Below, piece after piece: positions 53,042-61,384 of a stretch of 64,000 nucleotides of DNA. The position numbers were made by a program, and so were the translations under genes. Origin of the DNA: Janibacter limosus. Lineage in GTDB: Bacteria; Actinomycetota; Actinomycetes; Actinomycetales; Dermatophilaceae. Positions within the stretch are counted from its first letter, which is position 1. Every line of letters begins with the position of its first letter. The stretch spans positions 3,472,001 to 3,536,000 of the forward strand of contig NZ_CP036164.1 of assembly GCF_004295485.1 (NCBI RefSeq). Direction: 5' to 3'. The notes beneath the pieces were generated by a model that was not told where the DNA came from, ran no database searches, and saw only the letters and a program-made list of their open reading frames with translations.

Positions 53042-54043
53042 ATGACCATGCCCCAGCAGCTCCAGGGCCGCCTGCGCCTGCCCATCATCGCCGCGCCGAT
53101 GTTCCTCGGCTCCGGCCTCGACCTCGTCATCGGCACCTGCCGTGCCGGTGTCGTCGGGACCTTCCCGTCGCTCAACCTGCGCACCACCGAGGAGTTCGAC
53201 GGCTGGCTGACGCAGATCGACGAGGCGCTCGCCGAGCCCGACGCGACCGGTCGCGAGGCCGCCCCGTACGGGGTCAACTTCGTCGTGCACCGGACCAACA
53301 AGCGCATCGAGGCCGATCTGGAGAAGATCGTCGAGCACAAGGTGCCGCTCGTCATCACCAGCCTCGGTGCCGCCAAGGACGTCGTCGACGCAGTCCACTC
53401 CTACGGCGGTCTCGTCTTCCACGACGTCGTCAACGCCCCCTTCGCCGCCAAGGCCGCGCAGGCCGGTGTCGACGGGCTGATCCTCGTCTCGGCAGGGTCC
53501 GGCGGGCACTCCGGCGGGCTCAACCCCTTCGCCCTCATCGCCGAGGTGCGCAAGGTGTGGGACGGGCCGCTCATCCTCGGTGGCGCCCTCAGCACGGGCC
53601 GTGACGTCCTCGCGGCGCAGGCCGCCGGCGCGGACCTGGCCTACATGGGCACGCGGTTCCTCGCGACGGAGGAGTCGATCGTCTCCGAGGAGTACCGCCG
53701 GATGATCGTCGAGTCCGGTGCCGACGAGATCGTCTACACGCCGTCGATCAGCACGATCCCGGCCAACTTCCTGCGCGGCAGCATCATCGGCGCCGGGCTC
53801 GACCCCGACAACCTCCCGATCCCGGAGCGCATCGACGTCTCCCACGTGACCAACCCGCACACCGAGGAGGAGCCGCGCAGCACCTCCTCGACGATCGCGC
53901 CCAAGGCCTGGCGCGACGTGTGGAGCGCGGGCCACTCCGTCGCGGGCATCGACGAGGTCCTGCCGGTGGCCCAGCTCGTCGACCAGCTCGAGGCCGAGTA
54001 CACCCAGGCGAAGGGGGAGCTGCTCGCCGTCATCGGCGGGTGA
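53042..54043 (+). CDS. nitronate monooxygenase
   Basis: 333-residue FMN-dependent TIM barrel. RLPIIAAPMFLGSGLDLVIGTCRAG at the N-terminus and the phosphate-binding DGLILVSAGSGGHSGG with GTRFLATEES are typical of the NMO/2-nitropropane dioxygenase family. It oxidises alkyl nitronates such as propionate-3-nitronate. ATG 53042 was chosen because AACGAT lies 7 bases upstream; ATG 53048 in frame is an alternative. Confidence 0.92.
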   Translation: MTMPQQLQGRLRLPIIAAPMFLGSGLDLVIGTCRAGVVGTFPSLNLRTTEEFDGWLTQIDEALAEPDATGREAAPYGVNFVVHRTNKRIEADLEKIVEHKVPLVITSLGAAKDVVDAVHSYGGLVFHDVVNAPFAAKAAQAGVDGLILVSAGSGGHSGGLNPFALIAEVRKVWDGPLILGGALSTGRDVLAAQAAGADLAYMGTRFLATEESIVSEEYRRMIVESGADEIVYTPSISTIPANFLRGSIIGAGLDPDNLPIPERIDVSHVTNPHTEEEPRSTSSTIAPKAWRDVWSAGHSVAGIDEVLPVAQLVDQLEAEYTQAKGELLAVIGG

Positions 54044-54106
54044 GCCCCTTCCGCCCCAGCCCCCGCCCCCGCCACCCCCACTCCCCGGCGCTCGCCCTCG
54101 CCGGCG

Positions 54107-54153
54107 GGTGGAGGTATACGCGCGGACGAATCGTCGGCGAGCCGGCATCCACC
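54107..54153. repeat. 47-bp hairpin, palindrome family F (copy 1)
   Basis: Runs from GGTGGAGGT to GCATCCACC with ACGAAT at the centre. It aligns without gaps to 57970-58016; the outer stem and most of the central stem are kept, and the two copies differ mostly at paired or loop-side positions. Lies between a monooxygenase gene and an aldo/keto reductase gene. Confidence 0.75.
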
Positions 54154-54189
54154 CGCGGAACGCCCCGGCCGCGGGGTTGCCCACGTCGC

Positions 54190-54195
54190 TAGCGT
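54190..54195 (+). promoter_or_regulatory. -10 box for leaderless aldo/keto reductase
   Basis: TAGCGT, then 7 bases (G6C), then ATG 54203. Same box as before fumC. Confidence 0.6.
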
Positions 54196-54202
54196 GGGGG
54201 GC

Positions 54203-55033
54203 ATGACTGAGCTCCCCACCCGCACCCTCGGCGACGGCGTCTCCGTCCCGGTCCTCGGCTTCGGCACCTACCCCCTGCGGGGAGACGACGGCGTGCGCGC
54301 CATGGTCTCCGCGCTCGAGGTCGGGTACCGCCTCATCGACACGGCGGTCAACTACCGCAACGAGCGCGAGGTCGCCGAGGCGGTGCGCGCGAGCAGCCTG
54401 GACCGCGGTGACGTCTTCATCCAGACCAAGGTGCCCGGGCGCGATCACCGCAGCGCCAAGCACTCGATCGAGACCTCGCTGCACGTCATGGACCTGGAGT
54501 ACCTCGACAGCGTGCTCATCCACTGGCCCAACCCCTCGCAGGGCGGCTACGTGCGCGCGTGGGAGGGGCTGGTCGAGGCCAAGGAGGCCGGGCTGGTCCG
54601 CTCGATCGGGGTCAGCAACTTCACGCCCGAGTTCCTCGACGAGATCATCGCGGCGACCGGGGTGACCCCGGCGAGCAACCAGATCGAGATGCACCCGGCC
54701 TTCCCGCAGGTGGAGCAGCGCGCCGCCGACGCCGAGCGCGGCATCGCCACCCAGGCGTGGAGCCCGATCGGTCGCGGCGAGGTGCTCGACGCCGCTCCCG
54801 TCGTGGCGGCCGCCGAGGCGCACGGGGTCACCCCGGCCCAGGCGGTGCTGCGCTGGCACCTGCACCTCGGCTCCCTTCCCCTGCCCAAGTCGGGGGACCC
54901 GGAGCGCCAACGCCACAACCTCGAGGTCCTCGGCTTCGACCTGTCGGAGGCCGAGGTCGACGCGATCACCGCGCTCGGGCGCCCCGACGGGCGGCTCTTC
55001 GGCGCAGACCCGGTCTCCCACGAGGAGATGTGA
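54203..55033 (+). CDS. aldo/keto reductase
   Basis: 276 residues. The catalytic tetrad is visible: Asp and Tyr in IDTAVNYRNE, Lys in IQTKVPGRD and His in SVLIHWPNP. The NADPH-binding end PLPKSGDPERQRHN is intact. It reduces aldehydes or ketones. Its stop shares a base with the start of the downstream aminotransferase (TGATG), so AKR, aminotransferase and acyl-CoA synthetase form one operon. Confidence 0.94.
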   Translation: MTELPTRTLGDGVSVPVLGFGTYPLRGDDGVRAMVSALEVGYRLIDTAVNYRNEREVAEAVRASSLDRGDVFIQTKVPGRDHRSAKHSIETSLHVMDLEYLDSVLIHWPNPSQGGYVRAWEGLVEAKEAGLVRSIGVSNFTPEFLDEIIAATGVTPASNQIEMHPAFPQVEQRAADAERGIATQAWSPIGRGEVLDAAPVVAAAEAHGVTPAQAVLRWHLHLGSLPLPKSGDPERQRHNLEVLGFDLSEAEVDAITALGRPDGRLFGADPVSHEEM

Positions 55034-56385
55034 TGGAGCTGCTGCCCCGACTCGACCCCGACGAGGTGCGCCGCCTGGACCGCGCGCACGTCTTCCACTC
55101 GTGGAGCGCGCAGGACCTCATCGACCCCCCGGCGATCGTGTCCGCACGGGGCAGCCGGTTCACCGACCACACCGGTCGGGAGTACCTCGACTTCGCCTCT
55201 CAGCTGGTCAACCTCAACCTCGGCCACCAGCACCCCGAGCTCGTCGAGGCGATCGCCGAGGCGGCCTCGCGGATGACGACGATGGCGCCCGGCTTCGCCG
55301 CCGAGACCCGCTCGCAGGCGGCCGCGATGACCGCCGACAAGGCGCCCGGGGACCTCGACTCGGTCTTCTTCACCAACGGTGGGGCCGATGCCAACGAGCA
55401 CGCGATCCGGATGGCCCGCATCCACACCGGCCGGCACAAGGTCCTCGCGGCCTACCGCAGCTACCACGGTGGTACCGCGGCGGCGATGGCGCTGACCGGT
55501 GAGCCGCGGCGGTGGGGGAGCGAGCCGTCCTTCACCGGCGTCGTCCACTACTGGGGCCCCTACGCCTACCGCTCGTCCTTCCACTCCGACGGCGAGGAGC
55601 AGGAGTGCGAGCGAGCGCTGGCGCACCTGCGCCAGACCGTCGAGGTCGAGGGGCCGGGCCAGGTCGCAGCGATCGTCCTCGAGACCATCGTCGGGACCAA
55701 CGGCGTGCTCGTCCCTCCGGACGGCTACCTCGCCGGTGTCCGCGAGCTCTGCGACGAGTACGGCATCGTCATGATCGCCGACGAGGTCATGGCCGGCTTC
55801 GGCCGGGCCGGCGAGTGGTTCGCGGTGGACCACTGGGACGTCACGCCCGACCTCATCACCTTCGCGAAGGGGGTCAACTCCGGGTACGTACCCCTCGGCG
55901 GCGTCATCGTCAGCGGGGCGATCCGCGAGACCTTCGGCCAGCGGTCATACCCGGGCGGGCTGACGTACCAAGGGCATCCGCTCGCCTGCGCCTCCGCCGT
56001 GGCGTCGATGCGGATCTTCGAGCGGGACGACATCATCGGGCGGGCCCGGTCGCTCGGTGAGGACGTCATCGGCCCCGGCCTGCGCGAGATCGCGCAGCGG
56101 CACCCGAGCGTCGGTGACGTGCGTGGCCTCGGAGTCATGTGGGCGGTCGAGCTCGTGCGCGACCGCGAGACCCGCGAGCCGCTCGTGCCCTTCAACGCCA
56201 CCGGCTCCGATGCCGCTCCGATGGGTGAGGTCGCTGCCGCGTGCAAGAAGTCCGGTCTCTGGCCGATGGTCTCGGGCAACCGCGTGCACGTCGTGCCGCC
56301 CCTGACCACGAGTCCTGACGAGGTCCGCGAGGGCCTGGCGATCCTCGACGAGGCGTTGTCCGTGGCGGACGCCCACACCGCGTGA
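55033..56385 (+). CDS. class III aminotransferase
   Basis: 450 residues. PLP features are NGGADANEHAIRMARIHTGR, AYRSYHGGTAAAMALTG, the cofactor Asp in MIADEVMAGFGR and the Schiff-base Lys in LITFAKGVNSGYVPLGG; TYQGHPLACASA follows. The active-site look is that of omega-amino-acid:pyruvate or beta-alanine type aminotransferases. ATG 55033. Within an operon with an AKR and an acyl-CoA synthetase, it suggests breakdown of an amino compound to an acid that is then activated (inference). Confidence 0.92.
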   Translation: MELLPRLDPDEVRRLDRAHVFHSWSAQDLIDPPAIVSARGSRFTDHTGREYLDFASQLVNLNLGHQHPELVEAIAEAASRMTTMAPGFAAETRSQAAAMTADKAPGDLDSVFFTNGGADANEHAIRMARIHTGRHKVLAAYRSYHGGTAAAMALTGEPRRWGSEPSFTGVVHYWGPYAYRSSFHSDGEEQECERALAHLRQTVEVEGPGQVAAIVLETIVGTNGVLVPPDGYLAGVRELCDEYGIVMIADEVMAGFGRAGEWFAVDHWDVTPDLITFAKGVNSGYVPLGGVIVSGAIRETFGQRSYPGGLTYQGHPLACASAVASMRIFERDDIIGRARSLGEDVIGPGLREIAQRHPSVGDVRGLGVMWAVELVRDRETREPLVPFNATGSDAAPMGEVAAACKKSGLWPMVSGNRVHVVPPLTTSPDEVREGLAILDEALSVADAHTA

Positions 56386-57995
56386 GCCTGCCTGACGTGC
56401 CCTCGCCCGGCGTGGCTCCTGCGCGGTGGCCGGTGCGGCCCGAGCCCGGCGAGGCGGTGCCTGCCGAGTTCGGCATGTCCGCCTACTGCGTCGCCGACCC
56501 GGCGCTGAGGGCGCCCGACCGGGACGCGCTCGTCGTCGTCCACGGAGACGGTGACGACTCCCGCTGGACCTTCGCCGAGGTCGACGACACCGTGCGGGCC
56601 GTGGCCGCCGGGCTGCTCGGGCTGGGGCTGCGCCCGGGTGAGCGGGTGCTGCTGCGCATGGGCAACCGGGCGGAGTTCCCCTTCGTCTTCTTCGGGGCGA
56701 TCGCGGCCGGACTCGTCGCCGTGCCGACGAGCTCGCAGCTGACTGCCGACGAGGCAGCCGGCTTGCTCGCAGACTCCGGCGCGCGGGCGGTCGCGCTCGA
56801 CCCGGACCTCGATCTCGCTGTGCCACAAGGCGTCTCGGTGGTCACTGCCGACGACATCCCCCGCTGGGTGGCTGACGGGGAGCGGGCCGGCCACGACGTG
56901 GGTGACCCCGACCGTCCGGCCTTCATCACCTACACCTCGGGCACGACCGGCAGGCCGAAGGGAGTCGTCCACGCCCACCGCAGCGCCTGGGGGAGACGCC
57001 CCATGTACCGCGGTTGGTACGGGCTCGGCGAGGGTGACGTCATGCTCCACGCCGGCGCCCTCAACTGGACCTACACCCTGGGTGTCGGGCTGACCGACCC
57101 GTGGGCCAACGCCGCGACCGCGATCGTCTACGACGGACCTCGTGACGGCCAGGTCTGGCCGCGGATCGTCCACTCGCACAAGGCGACCCACTTCGCGGCC
57201 GTGCCCGGGGTGTACCGCCACCTGCTGCGGCACGGCGACCCGCGCACCTGGGACCTGGGCTCGCTGCGGGCCGCCCTCGTGGCGGGAGAGGCGCTCCCTT
57301 CGGCCCTGTGGCAGGAGTGGACCGAGTCGACGGGCGTGCCGATGCACGAGTCGCTGGGGATGAGCGAGATCTCGACCTTCGTCTCGAGCGGTCCTGACGT
57401 GCCCGTGCGGGCAGGCAGCCCGGGACGGGCGCAGCCCAGTCGACGGATCGCCGTGCTCGACCCGGAGCGTCTCGATGACCCGACGCCGTTGCCGTCCAAC
57501 GAGATCGGGCGCCTGGCGGTCCACCGCGACGACCCCGGCCTGATGCTCGGGTACTGGCAGCGGCCGGAGGAGAGCGCCGAGGTCATGCGCGGCGAGTGGT
57601 TCGTCACCAGTGACCTCGGCGAGCTCGACGAGGACGGCTACCTGACTTATCACGGCCGCTCCGACGACGTCATGAACGCGATGGGCTACCGCGTCTCCCC
57701 GGTCGAGGTCGAGGACGCTCTCGCCGGGACTCCCGGTGTGGGCGAGGTGGCAGTGACCGCGCTCGATGTCGGCGACGGGGTGAGCGTGATCTGCGCCTGG
57801 GTGGTCCCGACCGAGCCGGACGTCGATCCAGTGTCCTTGCGCGGCAAGGTGATTGACCGTGCTGAGGAGCGACTTGCTCCCTACAAGCGACCCCGCGAGG
57901 TGCGCTTCGTCGGTGCCCTGCCCCGGACCGCGAACGGCAAGGTCGTCCGCCGCGACCTGCCGGCCCTGGGTGGAGGTGGACTCGCCGACGAATGA
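56382..57995 (+). CDS. AMP-dependent acyl-CoA synthetase
   Basis: 537 residues. ANL-family motifs: A3 YTSGTTGRPKGVVHAH, A5 HESLGMSEIS, A7-8 TSDLGELDEDGYLTYHGRSDD, and the catalytic Lys in RTANGKVVRRDL (A10). Close in look to acetyl/propionyl- or benzoyl-CoA ligases. GTG 56382 overlaps the upstream stop (GTGA). Its last 26 bases, encoding the Gly-rich end GGGGLADE, are part of palindrome F copy 2, so the C-terminus is set by a repeat. Confidence 0.93.
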   Translation: MSLPDVPSPGVAPARWPVRPEPGEAVPAEFGMSAYCVADPALRAPDRDALVVVHGDGDDSRWTFAEVDDTVRAVAAGLLGLGLRPGERVLLRMGNRAEFPFVFFGAIAAGLVAVPTSSQLTADEAAGLLADSGARAVALDPDLDLAVPQGVSVVTADDIPRWVADGERAGHDVGDPDRPAFITYTSGTTGRPKGVVHAHRSAWGRRPMYRGWYGLGEGDVMLHAGALNWTYTLGVGLTDPWANAATAIVYDGPRDGQVWPRIVHSHKATHFAAVPGVYRHLLRHGDPRTWDLGSLRAALVAGEALPSALWQEWTESTGVPMHESLGMSEISTFVSSGPDVPVRAGSPGRAQPSRRIAVLDPERLDDPTPLPSNEIGRLAVHRDDPGLMLGYWQRPEESAEVMRGEWFVTSDLGELDEDGYLTYHGRSDDVMNAMGYRVSPVEVEDALAGTPGVGEVAVTALDVGDGVSVICAWVVPTEPDVDPVSLRGKVIDRAEERLAPYKRPREVRFVGALPRTANGKVVRRDLPALGGGGLADE

Positions 57996-58016
57996 TCGGC
58001 GCGCCCGCATCCACCG
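57970..58016. repeat. 47-bp hairpin, palindrome family F (copy 2), overlaps a gene end
   Basis: Same length and ends as 54107-54153. It contains the stop codon of the acyl-CoA synthetase gene (57993-57995) and lies before the convergent P450, so it may act as a terminator. Confidence 0.75.
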
Positions 58017-58029
58017 GGCGGCCTCGTCG

Positions 58030-59553
58030 TCACCGCCGGGTCAGACCCACCCGGAAGCCGACCGGCATGAGCGTCAGCCGCTCGGTGATCGTCAGGTCGT
58101 AACCCGGCTCCGGCGTGAGGTCGAAGCGGTGCAGCAGCTTGGCCAGGACGATCACCGACTCGTGCAGCGCGAACTGGCGCCCGATGCAGGCCCGCTCGCC
58201 GGTGCCGAAGGGCTTGTAGGCATGGGCGGGCCGCGCGCGGTTGTGCTCGGGCAGGAAGCGGTCGGGGTCGAAGCGCTCGGGGTCCGGCCAGACGTCGGGG
58301 TCGCGGTGGAGCAGGGGGATGAAGACGAGCACCTTGTCGTCCGGTGTCATCCGCAGGCCTCCGGGAACGCCGGCCGACCCGTCGGCACCGATGGTCGTCG
58401 TCTCCCGGGGTGATCGCGCGAAGCCCGGTGCGGTCGGCCACAGCCGGAGGGTCTCGTCGACGACCCTGCGCAGGTAGCGCAGCTTGGGTACCTGCTCGAA
58501 GGTCGGGTCGACCGCAGGGTCGCTGCCGAGCACCTCGTCGAGCTCGGCACGCACCCGAGCGAGGATCTCGGGCTCGCGGGTGAGGTGGTAGAGCGCGAAG
58601 GAGACTGCACCAGAGGTGGTCTCGTGACCCGCGACGAGCATCGTGAGGATCTGGTGGCGCACGTTCTGCGCCTCGAGGAGTGCCCCGGAGTCGTCGACCG
58701 GCTCGTGCATCATCCGGCCGAGCAGGTCCTCGTGCCGCTCCCCGCTCGCCTCGCGGTCCGCGACGATCTGCCTCAGCAGGCCGTCGATGTAGTCGTGCCG
58801 CGCCAACGCCGTCTGGTCCTGGCGGCGCACCCTCCGCCTGCCGACGAGCGGCAGCGCCGCGACATTGGACCGGCTCGCAGCGTGCGACATGTCCCGGACG
58901 AAGGTCGTGACGAAGGGGTCGACCTCCTCGGTCTCGAAGCTGCCGAAGGTGTGGCTGAAGGCCGCTCGGGCGATCGTCTCGAGGGTCAGCTTGGTGAGCC
59001 ACGGGGAGACGTCGACGGTCCTCCCTTCGCCAGAGGCCATGTCCCACACCCCGATGAGCTCGTTCGCCGCGTCGAGCATGACGTCGTGGTAGCCGCGCAT
59101 CGCCGACTTGGAGAAGGCGGGCATGAGCAGGTCGTGGGCCAGGCGCCAGTTGGGCTCGTCGGTCTCTGCGGTGAAGAGCCCGTCGCCGACGAACATCCGC
59201 AGGTCCTGCACCCCGGGAGCCAAGGTCTTGGTGAAGCGCTTGTCGTCGCACAGCTCACCGACGAGGTCGACGCCCGACGCGAAGACGAACTTGCGGCCCA
59301 GCGCGAGCATCTCGAAGATCGGCCCGAGCCCGACACCGAGGCGCAGCATGTTCTGCACCGGCTGCGTCGGGTCCATCCCCTTGCGGAAGGCGTCGCCGAG
59401 CACCCGACGACGCCCGGGAGGGTGGGGGAGGTCGTGGTCGGCCCAGCCCATGCCGGAGTTCGGCGGGAACTGCTCGAGGGTGTCGACCTCGCGTGCGTGC
59501 GCCGGCTGGTGGGCAGGTGCGGGAGCGGGGCGGAGCCGGGTGGCCACGTCCAT
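58030..59553 (-). CDS. cytochrome P450
   Basis: 507 residues, resembling the haem domain of CYP102-like P450s. The oxygen-binding I-helix motif is VAGHETTSGAV, the ExxR pair ETLR, and the haem-ligand loop FGTGERACIGRQ has C456. No reductase domain follows, so it needs separate redox partners. Fatty acid or aromatic hydroxylation is likely. ATG 59553 with AAAGGACGG upstream. Convergent with the catabolic operon. Confidence 0.95.
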   Translation of the reverse strand: MDVATRLRPAPAPAHQPAHAREVDTLEQFPPNSGMGWADHDLPHPPGRRRVLGDAFRKGMDPTQPVQNMLRLGVGLGPIFEMLALGRKFVFASGVDLVGELCDDKRFTKTLAPGVQDLRMFVGDGLFTAETDEPNWRLAHDLLMPAFSKSAMRGYHDVMLDAANELIGVWDMASGEGRTVDVSPWLTKLTLETIARAAFSHTFGSFETEEVDPFVTTFVRDMSHAASRSNVAALPLVGRRRVRRQDQTALARHDYIDGLLRQIVADREASGERHEDLLGRMMHEPVDDSGALLEAQNVRHQILTMLVAGHETTSGAVSFALYHLTREPEILARVRAELDEVLGSDPAVDPTFEQVPKLRYLRRVVDETLRLWPTAPGFARSPRETTTIGADGSAGVPGGLRMTPDDKVLVFIPLLHRDPDVWPDPERFDPDRFLPEHNRARPAHAYKPFGTGERACIGRQFALHESVIVLAKLLHRFDLTPEPGYDLTITERLTLMPVGFRVGLTRR

Positions 59554-59667
59554 CGGAGCCGTCCTTTCGTCAGGTGTAGTGACTCGGCTCACGGTAGCCC
59601 CCGAGACGGTATCGATGGAGGCGAGAGACCCTGTCTTCTTCCCAGTGGCTCGTGGGATGATGGCGCC

Positions 59668-59964
59668 ATGAGCAAGCACACCTACCAGCGCCTCTCGCAC
59701 CCCCCGACCGGACCGCACGCCGTCGAGGACCTGGGCCACGCGCAGAACGCCGCCTGGTGGACCGTCATGGTCCTCGGGATCATCGCTGGCGCCCTCGGCA
59801 CTTGGGCCGTCGTCGTCCTCAGCCCCGCCTTCGCGATCGCCGCGGTCGTCATGACCGTCGTGACGATCGTCGCCGGAGTCGTCATGTCCAAGATGGGCAT
59901 GGGCAGCTACACCTACGCCGAGGGCGACACCGCCACCAACAGCGAGTCGCTCGGCATCAAGTGA
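59668..59964 (+). CDS. small two-helix membrane protein (HGxxPAAW-like)
   Basis: 98 residues. LGHAQNAAWWTVMVLGIIAGALGTWAVVVLSPAFAIAAVVMTVVTIVAGVVMSKMGMG gives two membrane helices after a motif close to HGxxPAAW, a family of unknown function in actinobacteria. ATG 59668 (GATGAT 6 bases upstream). Its last 8 bases overlap the convergent MocR gene. Confidence 0.75.
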   Translation: MSKHTYQRLSHPPTGPHAVEDLGHAQNAAWWTVMVLGIIAGALGTWAVVVLSPAFAIAAVVMTVVTIVAGVVMSKMGMGSYTYAEGDTATNSESLGIK

Positions 59965-61363
59965 CCTCCGCGAGGGTCGCGCCGATGAGGCGCGTCCCCT
60001 CGTCGAAGGCCCCCGGGTTGGGCCCGGAGTAGTTCAGCCGCAGGTGCTTGCCGACCGGCTCCGCGGGGAACCAGTCGTCGCCACCCGCGACGAGCACCCC
60101 CTTCGCCTCGCAGCCGGTGACCAGGCGCGGCAGGTCCGTATCGTCGGGCAGCCGCACCCAGAGATTGAGCCCACCGGCCGGCAGCGTGACCTCGCCCATG
60201 GGTAGATGCTCGCGCACCGCGTCCACGAGGAGGTCGCGACGCTCCCCGAGCTGGCGCCGCATCGCGCGCAGGTGGGTGCGCCACCCGGGCTGGGTCACGA
60301 CATCCAGCGCGACGGCCTGCAGCGCCGAGCTGACGTACATGTTGGCCGCGCGCACCTCCGTGAGGATGCGCTCGCGCGCCGGCCCCCGGGCCGTGACCGC
60401 CGCGACACGGACGGACGGAGCGACGCTCTTGGTCAGGGAGCGCAAGTGGACGACGTGGCCGCTGTCGTCGCGGGCCGCCAAGGGGCTCGCCTCCCCCGTG
60501 ATCGTGAAGTCCCTCGCCCAGTCGTCCTCGATGAGGAAGGCGCCCGCCTCCCGAACCGTCTGGAGCATCCGGTCGGCGACCTCTACCGACCACCTCGCTC
60601 CCGTCGGGTTGGCGTACGTGGGCTGGGCGTAGAAGGCGCGGGCGCCGGAGCGGGCGAGCGCCCCGGCCAGGACGTCGGGGTCCGGGCCCTCGGGGCCGGT
60701 CGGGATCGGGACCAGCTCGACGCCGGCCTGGGCTGCGGCGTGGATGGCACCCCAGTAGGTGGGTGACTCGATGACGAGGGGTCGTCCCGCGCCGACGAGC
60801 GCGTGGAAGCAAGCGGTCAGCCCGCCCTGGTTGCCCGGCACGACGATGACGTCCTGGGGGCCGGGGGCAGAGATTGCCGCGGGCGTGAGGTCGGCGAGCT
60901 CCGAGGCGAACCACGAGCGAAGCTCGGGCATCCCCTCGGCCGGAGGGCGGCTCATCGCAGCGTCGGCTCGTGCCACCCGGGCGAAGGCGGCCCGGACCAG
61001 ACGCTCCGGGAGCAGCTCCGCTGCGGGATAACCGGAGTGCAGCGAGATCAGGTCGTGCCGCACGGGGCGCAGCGACGCGGAGGCGGTCGGGATGTGGCGA
61101 CGCGGGGCGCCCAGCGAGGTGGTCTGCCAACCGAAGTCGTGGGTGCGGCTCGCCCGTGGCGCTCGTACGAAGGTCCCCACCCCTGGCCGGGTCTCGACGA
61201 GCCCGAGCGCGACGAGGGTGCGCAGCGCCTGCTGGACGGTGGCGGGGCCGACGTGGTGCTCGGCGACGAGCGCGCGGGTCGAAGGGAGCCTGGCCCCGGG
61301 CGCCGAGGTGGCGATCCACTCGCGGAGCGACGTGACGATCACCCCGCTGCTATCGTTGTTCAT
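59957..61363 (-). CDS. MocR-type regulator (GntR winged helix plus aminotransferase domain)
   Basis: 468 residues. The N-terminal GntR helix-turn-helix is LREWIATSAPGARLPSTRALVAEHHVGPATVQQALRTLVALGLVETRPGVGTFV; the remainder is a class I aminotransferase-like domain with the PLP lysine in RSLTKSVAPSVRVA and Asp in ANPTGA...IEDDWARDF. Such regulators sense amino acids or vitamin B6 and control neighbouring genes. The start ATG (61363-61361) overlaps the ATG of the divergent EamA gene. Confidence 0.93.
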   Translation of the reverse strand: MNNDSSGVIVTSLREWIATSAPGARLPSTRALVAEHHVGPATVQQALRTLVALGLVETRPGVGTFVRAPRASRTHDFGWQTTSLGAPRRHIPTASASLRPVRHDLISLHSGYPAAELLPERLVRAAFARVARADAAMSRPPAEGMPELRSWFASELADLTPAAISAPGPQDVIVVPGNQGGLTACFHALVGAGRPLVIESPTYWGAIHAAAQAGVELVPIPTGPEGPDPDVLAGALARSGARAFYAQPTYANPTGARWSVEVADRMLQTVREAGAFLIEDDWARDFTITGEASPLAARDDSGHVVHLRSLTKSVAPSVRVAAVTARGPARERILTEVRAANMYVSSALQAVALDVVTQPGWRTHLRAMRRQLGERRDLLVDAVREHLPMGEVTLPAGGLNLWVRLPDDTDLPRLVTGCEAKGVLVAGGDDWFPAEPVGKHLRLNYSGPNPGAFDEGTRLIGATLAEVT

Positions 61364-61384
61364 GAGAGATCACAGTAGCGCTAC
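61361..61384. promoter_or_regulatory. overlapping divergent starts with candidate MocR operator
   Basis: CATG at 61361-61364 holds both start codons. GTAGCGCTAC (61375-61384) is a perfect 10-bp palindrome just inside the EamA 5' end and next to minus-strand TACTGT (61377-61372), 8 bases before the MocR ATG. TATCGT (61351-61356) is 5 bases before the EamA ATG. Confidence 0.5.
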
